Assembly: GCF_041435215.1 (NCBI RefSeq)
Contig: NZ_CP108394.1
Span: 1,798,001-1,862,000, forward strand
Reading direction: 5' to 3'
Source: Streptomyces sp. NBC_01314
GTDB taxonomy: Bacteria > Actinomycetota > Actinomycetes > Streptomycetales > Streptomycetaceae
DNA length: 64,000 bases
Shown: piece by piece, positions 7,593 to 15,229 of the stretch
Numbering within the stretch: position 1 is the first letter of the stretch
Layout of the letters: each line of letters opens with the position of its first letter
Notes under the pieces: generated by a model
What the model saw: the letters and a program-made list of their open reading frames with translations, nothing else
What the model was told of the DNA's origin: nothing
Database searches by the model: none
Position numbers and translations under genes: made by a program

Positions 7593-8540
7593 ATGTCCCT
7601 TCTCGCCCGCCCGGCGGTGGCCGCCCTCGCGGCCAAGGCGATGCAGCGTCTCCTGGCAGTGGCGAGCCGCCGGGCCAGTGGGCCGGGTTCCACGGCCCAC
7701 TGGTTCGCCCGCCTCCCCGAATACGCCCGCACCACCCGCGAGTTGACGATACCGACCTCGTTCGGCCCCGCCCGCGCCGTGCTGTATCTGCCCGTCGGCA
7801 CCGAGAACGCCCCTCCCCCGCCGGTCCACGTCAACTTCCACGGCGGCGGCTACGTCATGCCGCAGATCGAGCTGGACGACCCGCTGTGCCGGTGCCTGGC
7901 CGCCGAGGCGGGTGTCGCCGTGCTCAACGTGGACTACGTGGTCGCCCCGCAACACCCGTTCCCCGCGCCGCCCCGGCAGGCCTTCGAGGTCGTCCGGTGG
8001 GTCGCCGGGCACGGAGGCGCGCACGGCTGGGACGGCGAGCGGCTCTCCGTGGGCGGCCAGAGCGCGGGCGGCGGCCTCGCGGCGGCGGTGGCCCGCCAGG
8101 CGCTGGAGGAGGGTGGCCCGTCGATCGCCCTCCAGGTCCTGCACTATGCGCCCCTCGACCTCGCCACCGCCGCCCGCGACAAGCGGGCCGCGATCGCCAG
8201 GCCGATGCTGCGCCCGTGGATGGCGGACGTCTTCGACAGCGCGTACATCCCGGATCCGAAGCAGCGGGGCGACCGTCTGGCCTCGCCCGCGCATCCCTCG
8301 GACACCGCCGACTTGAAGGGCATCGCGCCGGCCTTCGTCGTCACCGCCGAGCACGACCTCCTCAAGGCCGAGGGCGTGGCCTACGCCGACCGGCTCCGCA
8401 GGGCCGGATCGCTCGTCGGCCACCACGACGTCACCGGCGCCGACCACGGCTACGACACCAGGGACGACGCCAGGGCCCGCGAGGTGTACCCGCTGATCGC
8501 GGAGCAGGTGCGGCGGGCGTTCGGGGAGGAGACCTCGTAG
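7593..8540 (+). CDS. Alpha/beta hydrolase, hormone-sensitive-lipase (HSL) family esterase
   Basis: The 315-residue product has the HSL oxyanion motif HVNFHGGGYV, the nucleophile elbow SVGGQSAGGGLAAAVA, the acid TAEHDLLKAEG and the catalytic histidine GADHGYDT. This family hydrolyses short- to medium-chain esters, lactones or carbamates; no signal peptide is evident. The start at 7593 has a GGAG-like site about 8 bases upstream. It shares a spacer and a MarR box with the divergent regulator, so it is probably induced by that regulator's ligand. A role in opening esters or lactones from the Baeyer-Villiger/P450 cluster 8-14 kb away is inference. Confidence 0.87.
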   Translation: MSLLARPAVAALAAKAMQRLLAVASRRASGPGSTAHWFARLPEYARTTRELTIPTSFGPARAVLYLPVGTENAPPPPVHVNFHGGGYVMPQIELDDPLCRCLAAEAGVAVLNVDYVVAPQHPFPAPPRQAFEVVRWVAGHGGAHGWDGERLSVGGQSAGGGLAAAVARQALEEGGPSIALQVLHYAPLDLATAARDKRAAIARPMLRPWMADVFDSAYIPDPKQRGDRLASPAHPSDTADLKGIAPAFVVTAEHDLLKAEGVAYADRLRRAGSLVGHHDVTGADHGYDTRDDARAREVYPLIAEQVRRAFGEETS

Positions 8541-8629
8541 CCGGACGCTGGGTAGCCGTTCAGGAGGGTCGACATTCTGTCAATGATCTTGGCGACAGTC
8601 GAGCCGCGTCCGGTCCGCAGCGTGTCCCC

Positions 8630-9580
8630 TCAGTCGACCGGCGGTGTGCCGTGCGTGTGGAAGGACTCGATGGTCTTCAGACCCCACGCCTGGCCCTTGG
8701 CGCGCTCCGCCCGGGTCCAGGTGACGAGCGGCCAGTCGGGGGCGAGGACGAGCCGGGTGAGCGGGTTGCACAGCTCGACACGGTTGCCGCCCGGCTCGTA
8801 GACGTACAGGAAGAACGTCTGCTGGATGGCGTGCTTGTGCGGCCCGGTCTCGATGAACACGCCCTGGTCGAGGCAGAGATCGGCGGCCCGCAGGATGTCC
8901 TCGCGGGTGTCGGTGGCGAACGCGATGTGGTGCAGACGGCCGCGCGAGCCGGTCCAGTCCTCGGTGTGGACGACGTCGTACGACTTGTTGGTGAAGGTCA
9001 GCCACTGGGCGGCGACCTTGCCCGTGTCGAGGACGATCTGTTCGGTGGCGCGGGCGCCGAGCACGTCGCGGGTGAAGGCGGCGTTGGCCCCGACGTCGGC
9101 GGCGAGGAAGTTGACGTGGTCGAGGCGGCGTACGCCGACGCCGTGGCCCGGTTTGGCCTGGGGCTGGTTCTTCAGCCCCGGCCTGAGGTCGGCCGGTGCC
9201 TCGTACCACTCGCTCTCCCAGTACAGGGCGACCTCGTGGCCGTCGGGGTCGGTGGTGACGTAGAGCGGGCCGATGCCGGGTTCGTCCTCGACCCAGCGGC
9301 CCGCGCGCCCGGTGTTCTCCAGCTCCTTGACCCGGCGTCCCAGGGCCTCCTCGCTGGACGCCCGCAGGGCGGTGCGGCGGATGCCGTTGGTGGAGTGGGC
9401 GGTGAGGGTGAGGCTGTGGTGTTCGTAGTCGTCCCAGGTCCGCAGGTAGACCGAGCCGCCGGAGCGGCCGTTCTCGGTGAGGCCGAGGATCTCGGTGAAG
9501 AACCAGAGGCTGCGGTCGAGGTCGGGGGTGAGCAGTTCGACATGGCCGAGGTGGGCGATGTCGCCGAGCGGCGGGGCCAT
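8630..9580 (-). CDS. Two-domain VOC extradiol (catechol 2,3-dioxygenase-type) ring-cleavage dioxygenase
   Basis: The 316-residue product has two vicinal-oxygen-chelate domains (residues about 8-125 and 150-280). The C-terminal domain keeps the iron ligands: His155 (RRLDHVNFL), His217/218 (GRLHHIAF) and Glu269 (GGNRVELCNP). It also has His205, His250 and Tyr261, where catechol 2,3-dioxygenases carry acid/base and oxygen-binding residues. It should insert O2 into a catecholic ring next to the diol. It is the last gene of the GntR-galB-aldolase-galD run, 10 bases after galD, which suggests that its product feeds 4-oxalomesaconate metabolism. That route normally uses the unrelated LigAB/GalA dioxygenases, so the ring substrate is uncertain. 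Confidence 0.85.
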   Translation of the reverse strand: MAPPLGDIAHLGHVELLTPDLDRSLWFFTEILGLTENGRSGGSVYLRTWDDYEHHSLTLTAHSTNGIRRTALRASSEEALGRRVKELENTGRAGRWVEDEPGIGPLYVTTDPDGHEVALYWESEWYEAPADLRPGLKNQPQAKPGHGVGVRRLDHVNFLAADVGANAAFTRDVLGARATEQIVLDTGKVAAQWLTFTNKSYDVVHTEDWTGSRGRLHHIAFATDTREDILRAADLCLDQGVFIETGPHKHAIQQTFFLYVYEPGGNRVELCNPLTRLVLAPDWPLVTWTRAERAKGQAWGLKTIESFHTHGTPPVD

Positions 9581-9590
9581 CGGTGACTCC

Positions 9591-10682
9591 TTAGGTGAGG
9601 AAGGAGGGGTCGGCGGGCCGGGGGAAGACCGAGCCGTCGAAGATCTTGCGGGCGGTGCGGACGACGGCGGTGCGGCTCACCGAGGGGCCCCCGTCGGGGC
9701 CGTACGCCACGTGGGTCTCGATGTCGAGGAAGCCGGTGGGGTGTTCGATGCGCAACCGGTCACCGGCGGGCGGGAGTCGGGCCGTGCCGTCGCCGACTCC
9801 GCCCTTCACCCGCAGCCCGGCGGCCACACTCGCGGCGCCGAGTACGCCGATCGAGGTGTGACAGCGCACCGGGATGAAGGTGCGGGTGGCGACCGCGCCG
9901 TCGTGCTGCGGCGGGGCGAGCAGGCTGAGCTTGGGCACGGTGGTGTGCTCGACGTCGCCGAGGCCCATCAGTGGGCCCGCCGCCAGCCTGATCTCGCGCA
10001 GCCGGTAGGCGAGCGCGAGATCCTCCTCCAGGTCCTTGGGGATCTCGTGGCCGGTGACCTTCAGCGCGCCGGCGGGGATCAGGACGGTCGGCATGCCGTT
10101 GTCCACGCAGGTGACCTCGGTGCCGGCGATGACGTCACGGGCGTTCCCGGTGGGCAGCAGCGGGGTGCCGCTCGGCGGGAACTCGATCATCACCGGCGCG
10201 GCCGTCCCCGGCACACCCGAGATCCCGGCAACCCCGGTGACCGCGATCCGGCCGCCGGGGGTGGGAAAGGTGGCAACGGCGAGGTCACCGCTGTTCAGCA
10301 TGCGGATCCGTACGGACGTCTCCGGCCCGCCGACGCTCACCAGCCCGCGTTCGACGGCGAACGGACCGACTCCGGCGAGCAGGTTGCCGCAGTTCTGACG
10401 GTCGCTCACCTCCGGACTTTCGACGCCGATCTGGAGGAACAGGTAGTCGACGTCGGCCTCGGGATCGGCCGACACGGACACCACGGCCACCTTGCTGGTC
10501 AGGGGGTGGGCCCCGCCCAGGCCGTCGATCTGGCGCGGGTCGGGGCTGCCCATGACCCGCAGCAGCAGGTCGTCTCGGTCGGCCGGCTCGGCGGGCAGGT
10601 CCGCGGCGAGGAAGTAGGCGCCCTTGGAGGTGCCGCCGCGCATGAGCATGCAGCGGATCCCTTCGGACCACCACCCGGTCAC
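9591..10682 (-). CDS. galD: 4-oxalomesaconate tautomerase (GalD/PrpF family)
   Basis: The 363-residue product starts IRCMLMRGGTSKGAYF, the PrpF/GalD opening, and continues with GLGGAHPLTSKVAVV and QNCGNLLAGVGPFA, whose cysteine region is characteristic of this diaminopimelate-epimerase-fold family. GalD converts the keto form of 4-oxalomesaconate to the enol form used by the hydratase. Neighbours encoding a hydratase-like PIG-L protein and a 4-hydroxy-4-carboxy-oxoadipate aldolase support GalD rather than PrpF, and no methylcitrate genes are nearby. The start is GTG at 10682. Confidence 0.82.
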   Translation of the reverse strand: MTGWWSEGIRCMLMRGGTSKGAYFLAADLPAEPADRDDLLLRVMGSPDPRQIDGLGGAHPLTSKVAVVSVSADPEADVDYLFLQIGVESPEVSDRQNCGNLLAGVGPFAVERGLVSVGGPETSVRIRMLNSGDLAVATFPTPGGRIAVTGVAGISGVPGTAAPVMIEFPPSGTPLLPTGNARDVIAGTEVTCVDNGMPTVLIPAGALKVTGHEIPKDLEEDLALAYRLREIRLAAGPLMGLGDVEHTTVPKLSLLAPPQHDGAVATRTFIPVRCHTSIGVLGAASVAAGLRVKGGVGDGTARLPPAGDRLRIEHPTGFLDIETHVAYGPDGGPSVSRTAVVRTARKIFDGSVFPRPADPSFLT

Positions 10683-10761
10683 GGCCGGGCCTTCTCGCCG
10701 CCGTGCGCCCTGTGCGGCCGCACGGCTCGGCCGCGCTCGCCGGCGTCCGTCGCGTACGACC

Positions 10762-11472
10762 TCACGAGTCCGCGCCCTCGTCCGCGTACTCCTCGTAGGA
10801 CCGGTAGGTCACCCCGAGCCGGACGAGGGTCTCCCTCAACCCGTAGCGGTCCAGGCCGAGTTGGCCGTCTCGGAAGGCTGCACGGGAGGCGGCCTCCTTC
10901 CGCTCGCGGGCCTCGGAGGCCTCGGCCGTACGCCGGGCCCGCTCGCGGGGGACGACGACCACGCCGTCGTCGTCGGCGAGAATCACGTCACCGGGGCGGA
11001 CGATCTCACCGCCGATGACCACGGGGACGTTGACGGAACCGCCGGTGGCCTTGACGGTGCCCTGTGCACTGACGGCGGCGGCCCAGGCGGGGAAGTCCAT
11101 CGCGCGCAGTTCGGCGGTGTCGCGGATGCCCGCGTCGATGACCAGGCCTCGTACGCCCCGCCGCCTGAGCGCGGTGGCGAACAGCTCGCCGAACATGCCG
11201 TCGGTGGACGGCGAGGTGGTGGTGACGACGAGGATGTCACCCTCGCCGCACTGCTCGACGGCGGCGTGGATCATGAGGTTGTCGCCGGGCCAGGAGAGGA
11301 CCGTGACGGCGGTGCCGACGATCCGGGTGTCCTGCTGGACGGGGCGGAGGCGGGTGCCGAGCAGGCCTGTGCGGCCCATCGCCTCGTGGACGGTGGCGAC
11401 GCCGTACCGGCCGATCGCCTCGACGGCCTCGGCGTCCGCCTTCGGCGGGTTGGTGACGATCACGCCGCCCAT
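10762..11472 (-). CDS. 4-carboxy-4-hydroxy-2-oxoadipate aldolase / oxaloacetate decarboxylase (RraA/LigK family)
   Basis: The 236-residue product fits the RraA-like fold. DAGIRDTAEL carries the conserved Arg-Asp pair that places pyruvate and the metal, and ADDDGVVVVP is the usual strand. LigK/GalC-type enzymes split 4-carboxy-4-hydroxy-2-oxoadipate into pyruvate and oxaloacetate and also decarboxylate oxaloacetate. The ATG at 11472 overlaps the stop of the upstream galB-like gene by one base, so the two are translationally coupled. A longer in-frame extension upstream is ignored because it lies inside that gene. RNase E-inhibitor RraA proteins are shorter and unlikely in this context. Confidence 0.83.
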   Translation of the reverse strand: MGGVIVTNPPKADAEAVEAIGRYGVATVHEAMGRTGLLGTRLRPVQQDTRIVGTAVTVLSWPGDNLMIHAAVEQCGEGDILVVTTTSPSTDGMFGELFATALRRRGVRGLVIDAGIRDTAELRAMDFPAWAAAVSAQGTVKATGGSVNVPVVIGGEIVRPGDVILADDDGVVVVPRERARRTAEASEARERKEAASRAAFRDGQLGLDRYGLRETLVRLGVTYRSYEEYADEGADS

Positions 11473-12239
11473 CAGTCCAGCACCCCCGTGACCTGCGGGT
11501 AGGGGCGCATGTACGCCTCGGCCATGGTCCGGTGGGCGAGGCCCAGGTTGGGGCCCGCGTTGCGCTTGAGCTGGACGCCACGGCGTACGGCGAGGTCGGT
11601 GTAGTAGTCCCACAGGTGCCGCTGGGCGCCCAGGCACTCCATGGCCTTGCGCTTGGTCTCCCAGACCTCGGTGATGTCGAGGAGGACCTCGGGCTTGAAG
11701 CCGCACATCTCGGGCTGGTGCGGCTCGAAGAAGAACACGGGCGGGGCACCGATGATCTCGCCCTCGGAGGGGTAGCCGATGGCCTGCGCGAGCACCCGGG
11801 CGTCCAGGGCCATGCGGGCGGCGGCCGGGTGGTCCCCGTTGTAGGGGTCCTCCAGCGGGTGGGTGAGGACGACGTCCGGCTGGGCCGCGCGGTAGACGGC
11901 GACCAGCCGGTCGGTGAGTTCGGGGGTGCCGAGCAGCGGGTAGTCGCCGGCGTCGAAGAAGACGATCCCGGCGCCGAGGACGGCGGCGGCCTTCTCGGCC
12001 TCCGCCCGGCGGATCGCCTTGATCTCGTCGAGCTGCCGGCCCTCGCGCCAGGCCTTCGCGGACTCGCCGCGCTCACCGAAGGTCAGGCAGGCGACGGTGA
12101 CCTTCTCGCCGCGCGAGGCCGCCAGGGCCATGGCGCCGCCGGCCCGCCACACGAAGTCCCCCGCGTGCGCGGTGATGACGAGTGTCGATCGTGGTGGGGC
12201 GGCGGCGGGTGCCGTGCCGTCGGTCATGTGTCGGCTCAC
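11472..12239 (-). CDS. galB: PIG-L/LmbE-family hydrolase, probable 4-oxalomesaconate hydratase
   Basis: The 255-residue product has the PIG-L zinc site: AHAGDFVWRAGG (an AHxDD variant) and THPLEDPYNGDHPAA. Pseudomonas putida GalB, a 4-oxalomesaconate hydratase, belongs to this superfamily rather than to classical hydratases. Here the gene lies directly before an LigK-type aldolase and GalD, which makes GalB more likely than a GlcNAc deacetylase. The first motif reads HAGD where deacetylases have HPDD, so one acidic residue is changed, consistent with a hydratase. It is the first enzyme gene after gntR, with a 207-base leader that may hold its own promoter. Confidence 0.75.
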   Translation of the reverse strand: MSRHMTDGTAPAAAPPRSTLVITAHAGDFVWRAGGAMALAASRGEKVTVACLTFGERGESAKAWREGRQLDEIKAIRRAEAEKAAAVLGAGIVFFDAGDYPLLGTPELTDRLVAVYRAAQPDVVLTHPLEDPYNGDHPAAARMALDARVLAQAIGYPSEGEIIGAPPVFFFEPHQPEMCGFKPEVLLDITEVWETKRKAMECLGAQRHLWDYYTDLAVRRGVQLKRNAGPNLGLAHRTMAEAYMRPYPQVTGVLD

Positions 12240-12446
12240 TCCCTTTTGAGACTCGGTTCACCTTCGGGGCGCCGGAGCCCGTGTCGGGAGCCCGATCACG
12301 CTCGACCCTTCGGGCCTTTGCGCTCCCCCACTCTCGACTTCGCTCGGGCGGGAGGCGCCCCATCGACTCCCCGCACAGGCGCGCCCCTTCGGCTCACTCG
12401 CCGTGGTGGACGGACCGGACAGGCCGGAGCGTCGTGCGCGGCGCGG

Positions 12447-13097
12447 CTATTCACGCAGCGCGGTGATCACACTCGTGAGGTGGGCGCGGACGGCCTCCTC
12501 GGCCGCTCGCGGGTCCCTCGCCGTGATCGTCTCGATCATGGCCAGGTGTTCGCCCAGGGAGTGCTGGGGCCGTCCCGGCCGCAGCGCGAGCCGGAAACGG
12601 TGGCGCACCAGCTGGGCGTTGAGCCGTTCCAGCAGCTCCACCGCCACCTGCTGACCGGAGATCTCCCGGATGCGGGCGTGCAGTCGCTGGTTCAGCTCGG
12701 AGTACGTCACCGGCTCGCCGTCGGCCACGGCCTTGGTCATCGCCGTGCCGATGTCGGCCAGTTCGGCCAGCTCGTCGTCGGTGGCCACGGTGGCCGCCTT
12801 CGCCGCGCACAGCCCCTCCAGGGCCATGCGGCACTCGCTGATGGCGACCGCTTCCTCCACGCTCACCACCCGCACCCGCGAGCCCCGGTTACGGATCCGC
12901 TCGACCAGCCCTTCGGCCTCAAGATCGATCAGTGCCGCGCGGATGCTGGCCCGTGTCACACCGAACTGCTCGGCGAGTTCGTTCTCCACCAGCCGCTGGG
13001 CCGGTGCCATCTCGCCGTGCAGGATCGCCTGCCGCAGCTTCGCCAACGCAAGCTGTTTGGCCTGCTCTCCGGTGCCCGGACGGGCTTCCTCCTGCAT
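12447..13097 (-). CDS. GntR-family (FadR/FCD subfamily) transcriptional regulator
   Basis: The 216-residue product has an N-terminal GntR winged helix (LRQAILHGEMAPAQRLVENELAEQ, split here only by naming; then GVTRASIRAALIDLE and the wing RIRNRGSRV). An all-helical FCD ligand domain follows with the metal-binding set represented by Asp/His residues in SELNQRLHARI and SLGEHLAMI. Such regulators sense carboxylates. The gene leads the galB-aldolase-galD-dioxygenase run on the same strand, so 4-oxalomesaconate or a related acid is the plausible ligand. A 14-bp palindrome at 13147-13160 is the likely self-operator. Confidence 0.85.
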   Translation of the reverse strand: MQEEARPGTGEQAKQLALAKLRQAILHGEMAPAQRLVENELAEQFGVTRASIRAALIDLEAEGLVERIRNRGSRVRVVSVEEAVAISECRMALEGLCAAKAATVATDDELAELADIGTAMTKAVADGEPVTYSELNQRLHARIREISGQQVAVELLERLNAQLVRHRFRLALRPGRPQHSLGEHLAMIETITARDPRAAEEAVRAHLTSVITALRE

Positions 13098-13146
13098 TGC
13101 GCCCTCCCTGAGTGAGTGCCTTTCGAACGTAAATCCAGGCCAACAG

Positions 13147-13160
13147 AATTGTCAACAATT
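13147..13160. promoter_or_regulatory. Probable GntR operator
   Basis: AATTGTCAACAATT has exact 6-bp arms and a CA centre, and matches the TNGTNNACNA form of FadR-subfamily sites. It is an unusually A/T-rich spot 50 bases upstream of the gntR start. Confidence 0.7.
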
Positions 13161-13271
13161 TTGTTCTCACTGAGTTCGCACTGTTCCCGGGTGACGCGCA
13201 CCCGGCAGGATCACGGCTGAGGGGTGCTCCGGACCGTGGTGGACGCTCGGGGTGGACCGGCCGGGTCCGGG

Positions 13272-13337
13272 TGCGTCAGTGGCGCGGCACGCCTGCGTCA
13301 CTGGCGGCGTACCCCTGCGTCACTGGCGGGGCACGCA
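13272..13337. repeat. Three tandem 22-bp repeats at the 3' end of the exporter gene
   Basis: Units begin at 13272, 13294 and 13316, each starting TGCGTCA(C/G)TGGCG. The last unit contains the stop codon of the EamA gene, so the repeats lie mostly just after it, in the spacer towards gntR. Confidence 0.8.
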
Positions 13338-14258
13338 CATGCTCAGCGCGTTCGCCGCCACCACCGCGCCGATCGCCGCCCACTCCACCCGGCCGAGGCC
13401 CTGCCCGAGCATGATCCAGCCGGCCAGGGCGGCCAGGACGGGGTTGACGCTCATGAAGAGCCCGAAGACCTGGGCCGGCACGCGGCGCAGGGTGAACACG
13501 TCCGCGAGGTACGGCACGGCCGAGGCGAGGACCCCGGCGGCGATCGCGTAGCCGACGGCGCCGGCGGTGGGCGGCTGGCGGACGACCACGATGACGCCGA
13601 CCGGCAGGAAGGCCAGGGCGGAGAGCCCGGCGGCGGCCGCGGAACCCTGCGCGCCGGGGATCCGGCGGCCGACCGTGCGGTTGAGGAGGATGTACGACGC
13701 CCAGCAGACGGCGGCGAGGAGACCGAGGCCCATGCCGAGGTAGTCGGCGGAGGGCCGCGGACGCATCAGGGTGATCACGCCGAGGGCGGCGATCAGCGCG
13801 CAGCACGCGTCCACCCGGCGGCGCGAGCCGGCCAGGGCGATGGCGAGCGGGCCGAGGAACTCCAGGGTCACCGCGAGCCCGAGACCGATGCGGTCGATGG
13901 CCGTGTACAGCGACAGGTTCATCGTCCCGAACACCAGCGCCAGCAGCACCACGGGCCGCCACTGCCGCGCGGTGAAGGACCGCAGCCGGGGCCGCCCGAC
14001 GGCCACGAGGACGATCGCGGCGACGTACTGCCGGATCGCGACGACCCCGGCCGGCCCGAGCACCGGGAAGGCCAGCGAACCCAGCGCGGCCCCGACCTGG
14101 TTGGACACCCCGCAGCCCAGCATGGTGAGGACCCCGGCCAGGCGCTCCCCACCCGCCCCGGAAGCGGGGGCCTGAACCGTTGCCGAGGCCGGGGTGGGGG
14201 CGGGGGATGCGGGGACCGTACCGGAGGAGGCGGGGGCGGAGGCCGCGACGGTGTCCAT
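13320..14258 (-). CDS. EamA/DMT-superfamily transporter (RhtA-like exporter)
   Basis: The 312-residue product has a disordered Ala/Pro-rich N-terminus of about 35 residues and then ten hydrophobic segments in two EamA repeats, for example VAIRQYVAAIVLVAV and LGMGLGLLAAVCWASYILL. The second repeat contains FGLFMSVNPVLAALAGWIMLGQ, the usual conserved end of RhtA-type threonine/homoserine exporters. Substrate cannot be assigned. It is divergent from a LysR gene, with a T-N11-A box in the spacer, a common arrangement for a LysR-controlled exporter. Confidence 0.85.
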   Translation of the reverse strand: MDTVAASAPASSGTVPASPAPTPASATVQAPASGAGGERLAGVLTMLGCGVSNQVGAALGSLAFPVLGPAGVVAIRQYVAAIVLVAVGRPRLRSFTARQWRPVVLLALVFGTMNLSLYTAIDRIGLGLAVTLEFLGPLAIALAGSRRRVDACCALIAALGVITLMRPRPSADYLGMGLGLLAAVCWASYILLNRTVGRRIPGAQGSAAAAGLSALAFLPVGVIVVVRQPPTAGAVGYAIAAGVLASAVPYLADVFTLRRVPAQVFGLFMSVNPVLAALAGWIMLGQGLGRVEWAAIGAVVAANALSMCVPRQ

Positions 14259-14283
14259 GAGTCGATCGTGCGCCCGGACGACC

Positions 14284-14300
14284 GATGCCCAAAATGCATC
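14284..14300. promoter_or_regulatory. LysR-type box between exporter and LysR genes
   Basis: GATGC and GCATC (14284-14288 and 14296-14300) are inverted around 7 bases. T14286 and A14298 form the T-N11-A core of LysR binding sites. It lies 27 bases before the LysR start and 25 bases before the exporter start. Confidence 0.7.
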
Positions 14301-14326
14301 CGTGTCCCGATCTATACGCTGGAGTC

Positions 14327-15229
14327 ATGGATGGGACGCGGCAGCAGCGGGGCGACGACCCGGACCCGGCCGTCAGGGATGTGGAGCTGCGACATTTGCG
14401 CTGTCTCCTCGCGATCGTCGAGGAGGGCACCTTCACCGACGCGGCCATCGCGCTCGGCGTCTCCCAGGCGGCGGTGTCCCGCACCCTGGCCTCGCTCGAA
14501 CGGACCCTGGGCGTACGGCTGTTGCGGCGGACCTCCCGCGAGGTGACGCCCACACCGACCGGCCTGCGGGTGGTGGCGCACGCGCGGCGGGTGCTCGGCG
14601 AGGTGGACGACCTGGTGCGGGACGCGACCTCGGGCCAGATGCGACTGCGGATCGGGTACGCCTGGTCGGTGTTCGGCCGGCACACGCTGACGTTCCAGCG
14701 CCGCTGGCGTGGCGCGCATCCGGCGACGGATCTGCAGTTCGTGCGGGCCAACTCGCCGACGGCCGGGCTGGCGGAGGGCTCCTGCGATCTCGCGGTGGTC
14801 CGGCGGGCGGTGGGCGACCGCCGGTTCGACTCGGCGATCGTCGGGCTGGAACGTCGGCTGTGCGCGATGGCGAGCGACGATCCGCTGGCCCGCCGCCGGT
14901 CGGTGCGGCTCGCCGACCTGAGCGGGCACACCCTGCTGGTCGACCGCCGGACCGGCACGACCACGACCGACCTGTGGCCGCCCGGCTCCCGTCCGGCGAC
15001 CGAGACGTCGCGCGACGTCGACGAGTGGCTGACCACGATCGCGACGGGCCGCGCCATCGGGGTGACCCCGGAGTCCACCGCCAACCAGTACCGGCGGCCC
15101 GGTGTCGTCTACCGGCCGGTCCGCGACGCCGAGCCGATCGCCGTGCGGCTCGTCTGGTGGCGGGACGACCCGCATTCCGCCACCCCGACCGCCATCGAAC
15201 TGCTGTCGGAGCTCTACCGCTCCGACTGA
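14327..15229 (+). CDS. LysR-family transcriptional regulator
   Basis: The 300-residue product (start ATG 14327) has a standard LysR N-terminus: ELRHLRCLLAIVEEGTFTDAA, recognition helix GVSQAAVSRTLASLERTLG and LLRRTSREVTPTPTG. The effector domain is weakly conserved but of normal length. The ATG at 14327 is preferred to an in-frame ATG at 14285 because the earlier one overlaps the T-N11-A box and adds non-family residues. The gene is divergent from the EamA exporter, its likely target. Its 3' end overlaps the convergent SMP-30 gene by 16 bases. Confidence 0.85.
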   Translation: MDGTRQQRGDDPDPAVRDVELRHLRCLLAIVEEGTFTDAAIALGVSQAAVSRTLASLERTLGVRLLRRTSREVTPTPTGLRVVAHARRVLGEVDDLVRDATSGQMRLRIGYAWSVFGRHTLTFQRRWRGAHPATDLQFVRANSPTAGLAEGSCDLAVVRRAVGDRRFDSAIVGLERRLCAMASDDPLARRRSVRLADLSGHTLLVDRRTGTTTTDLWPPGSRPATETSRDVDEWLTTIATGRAIGVTPESTANQYRRPGVVYRPVRDAEPIAVRLVWWRDDPHSATPTAIELLSELYRSD

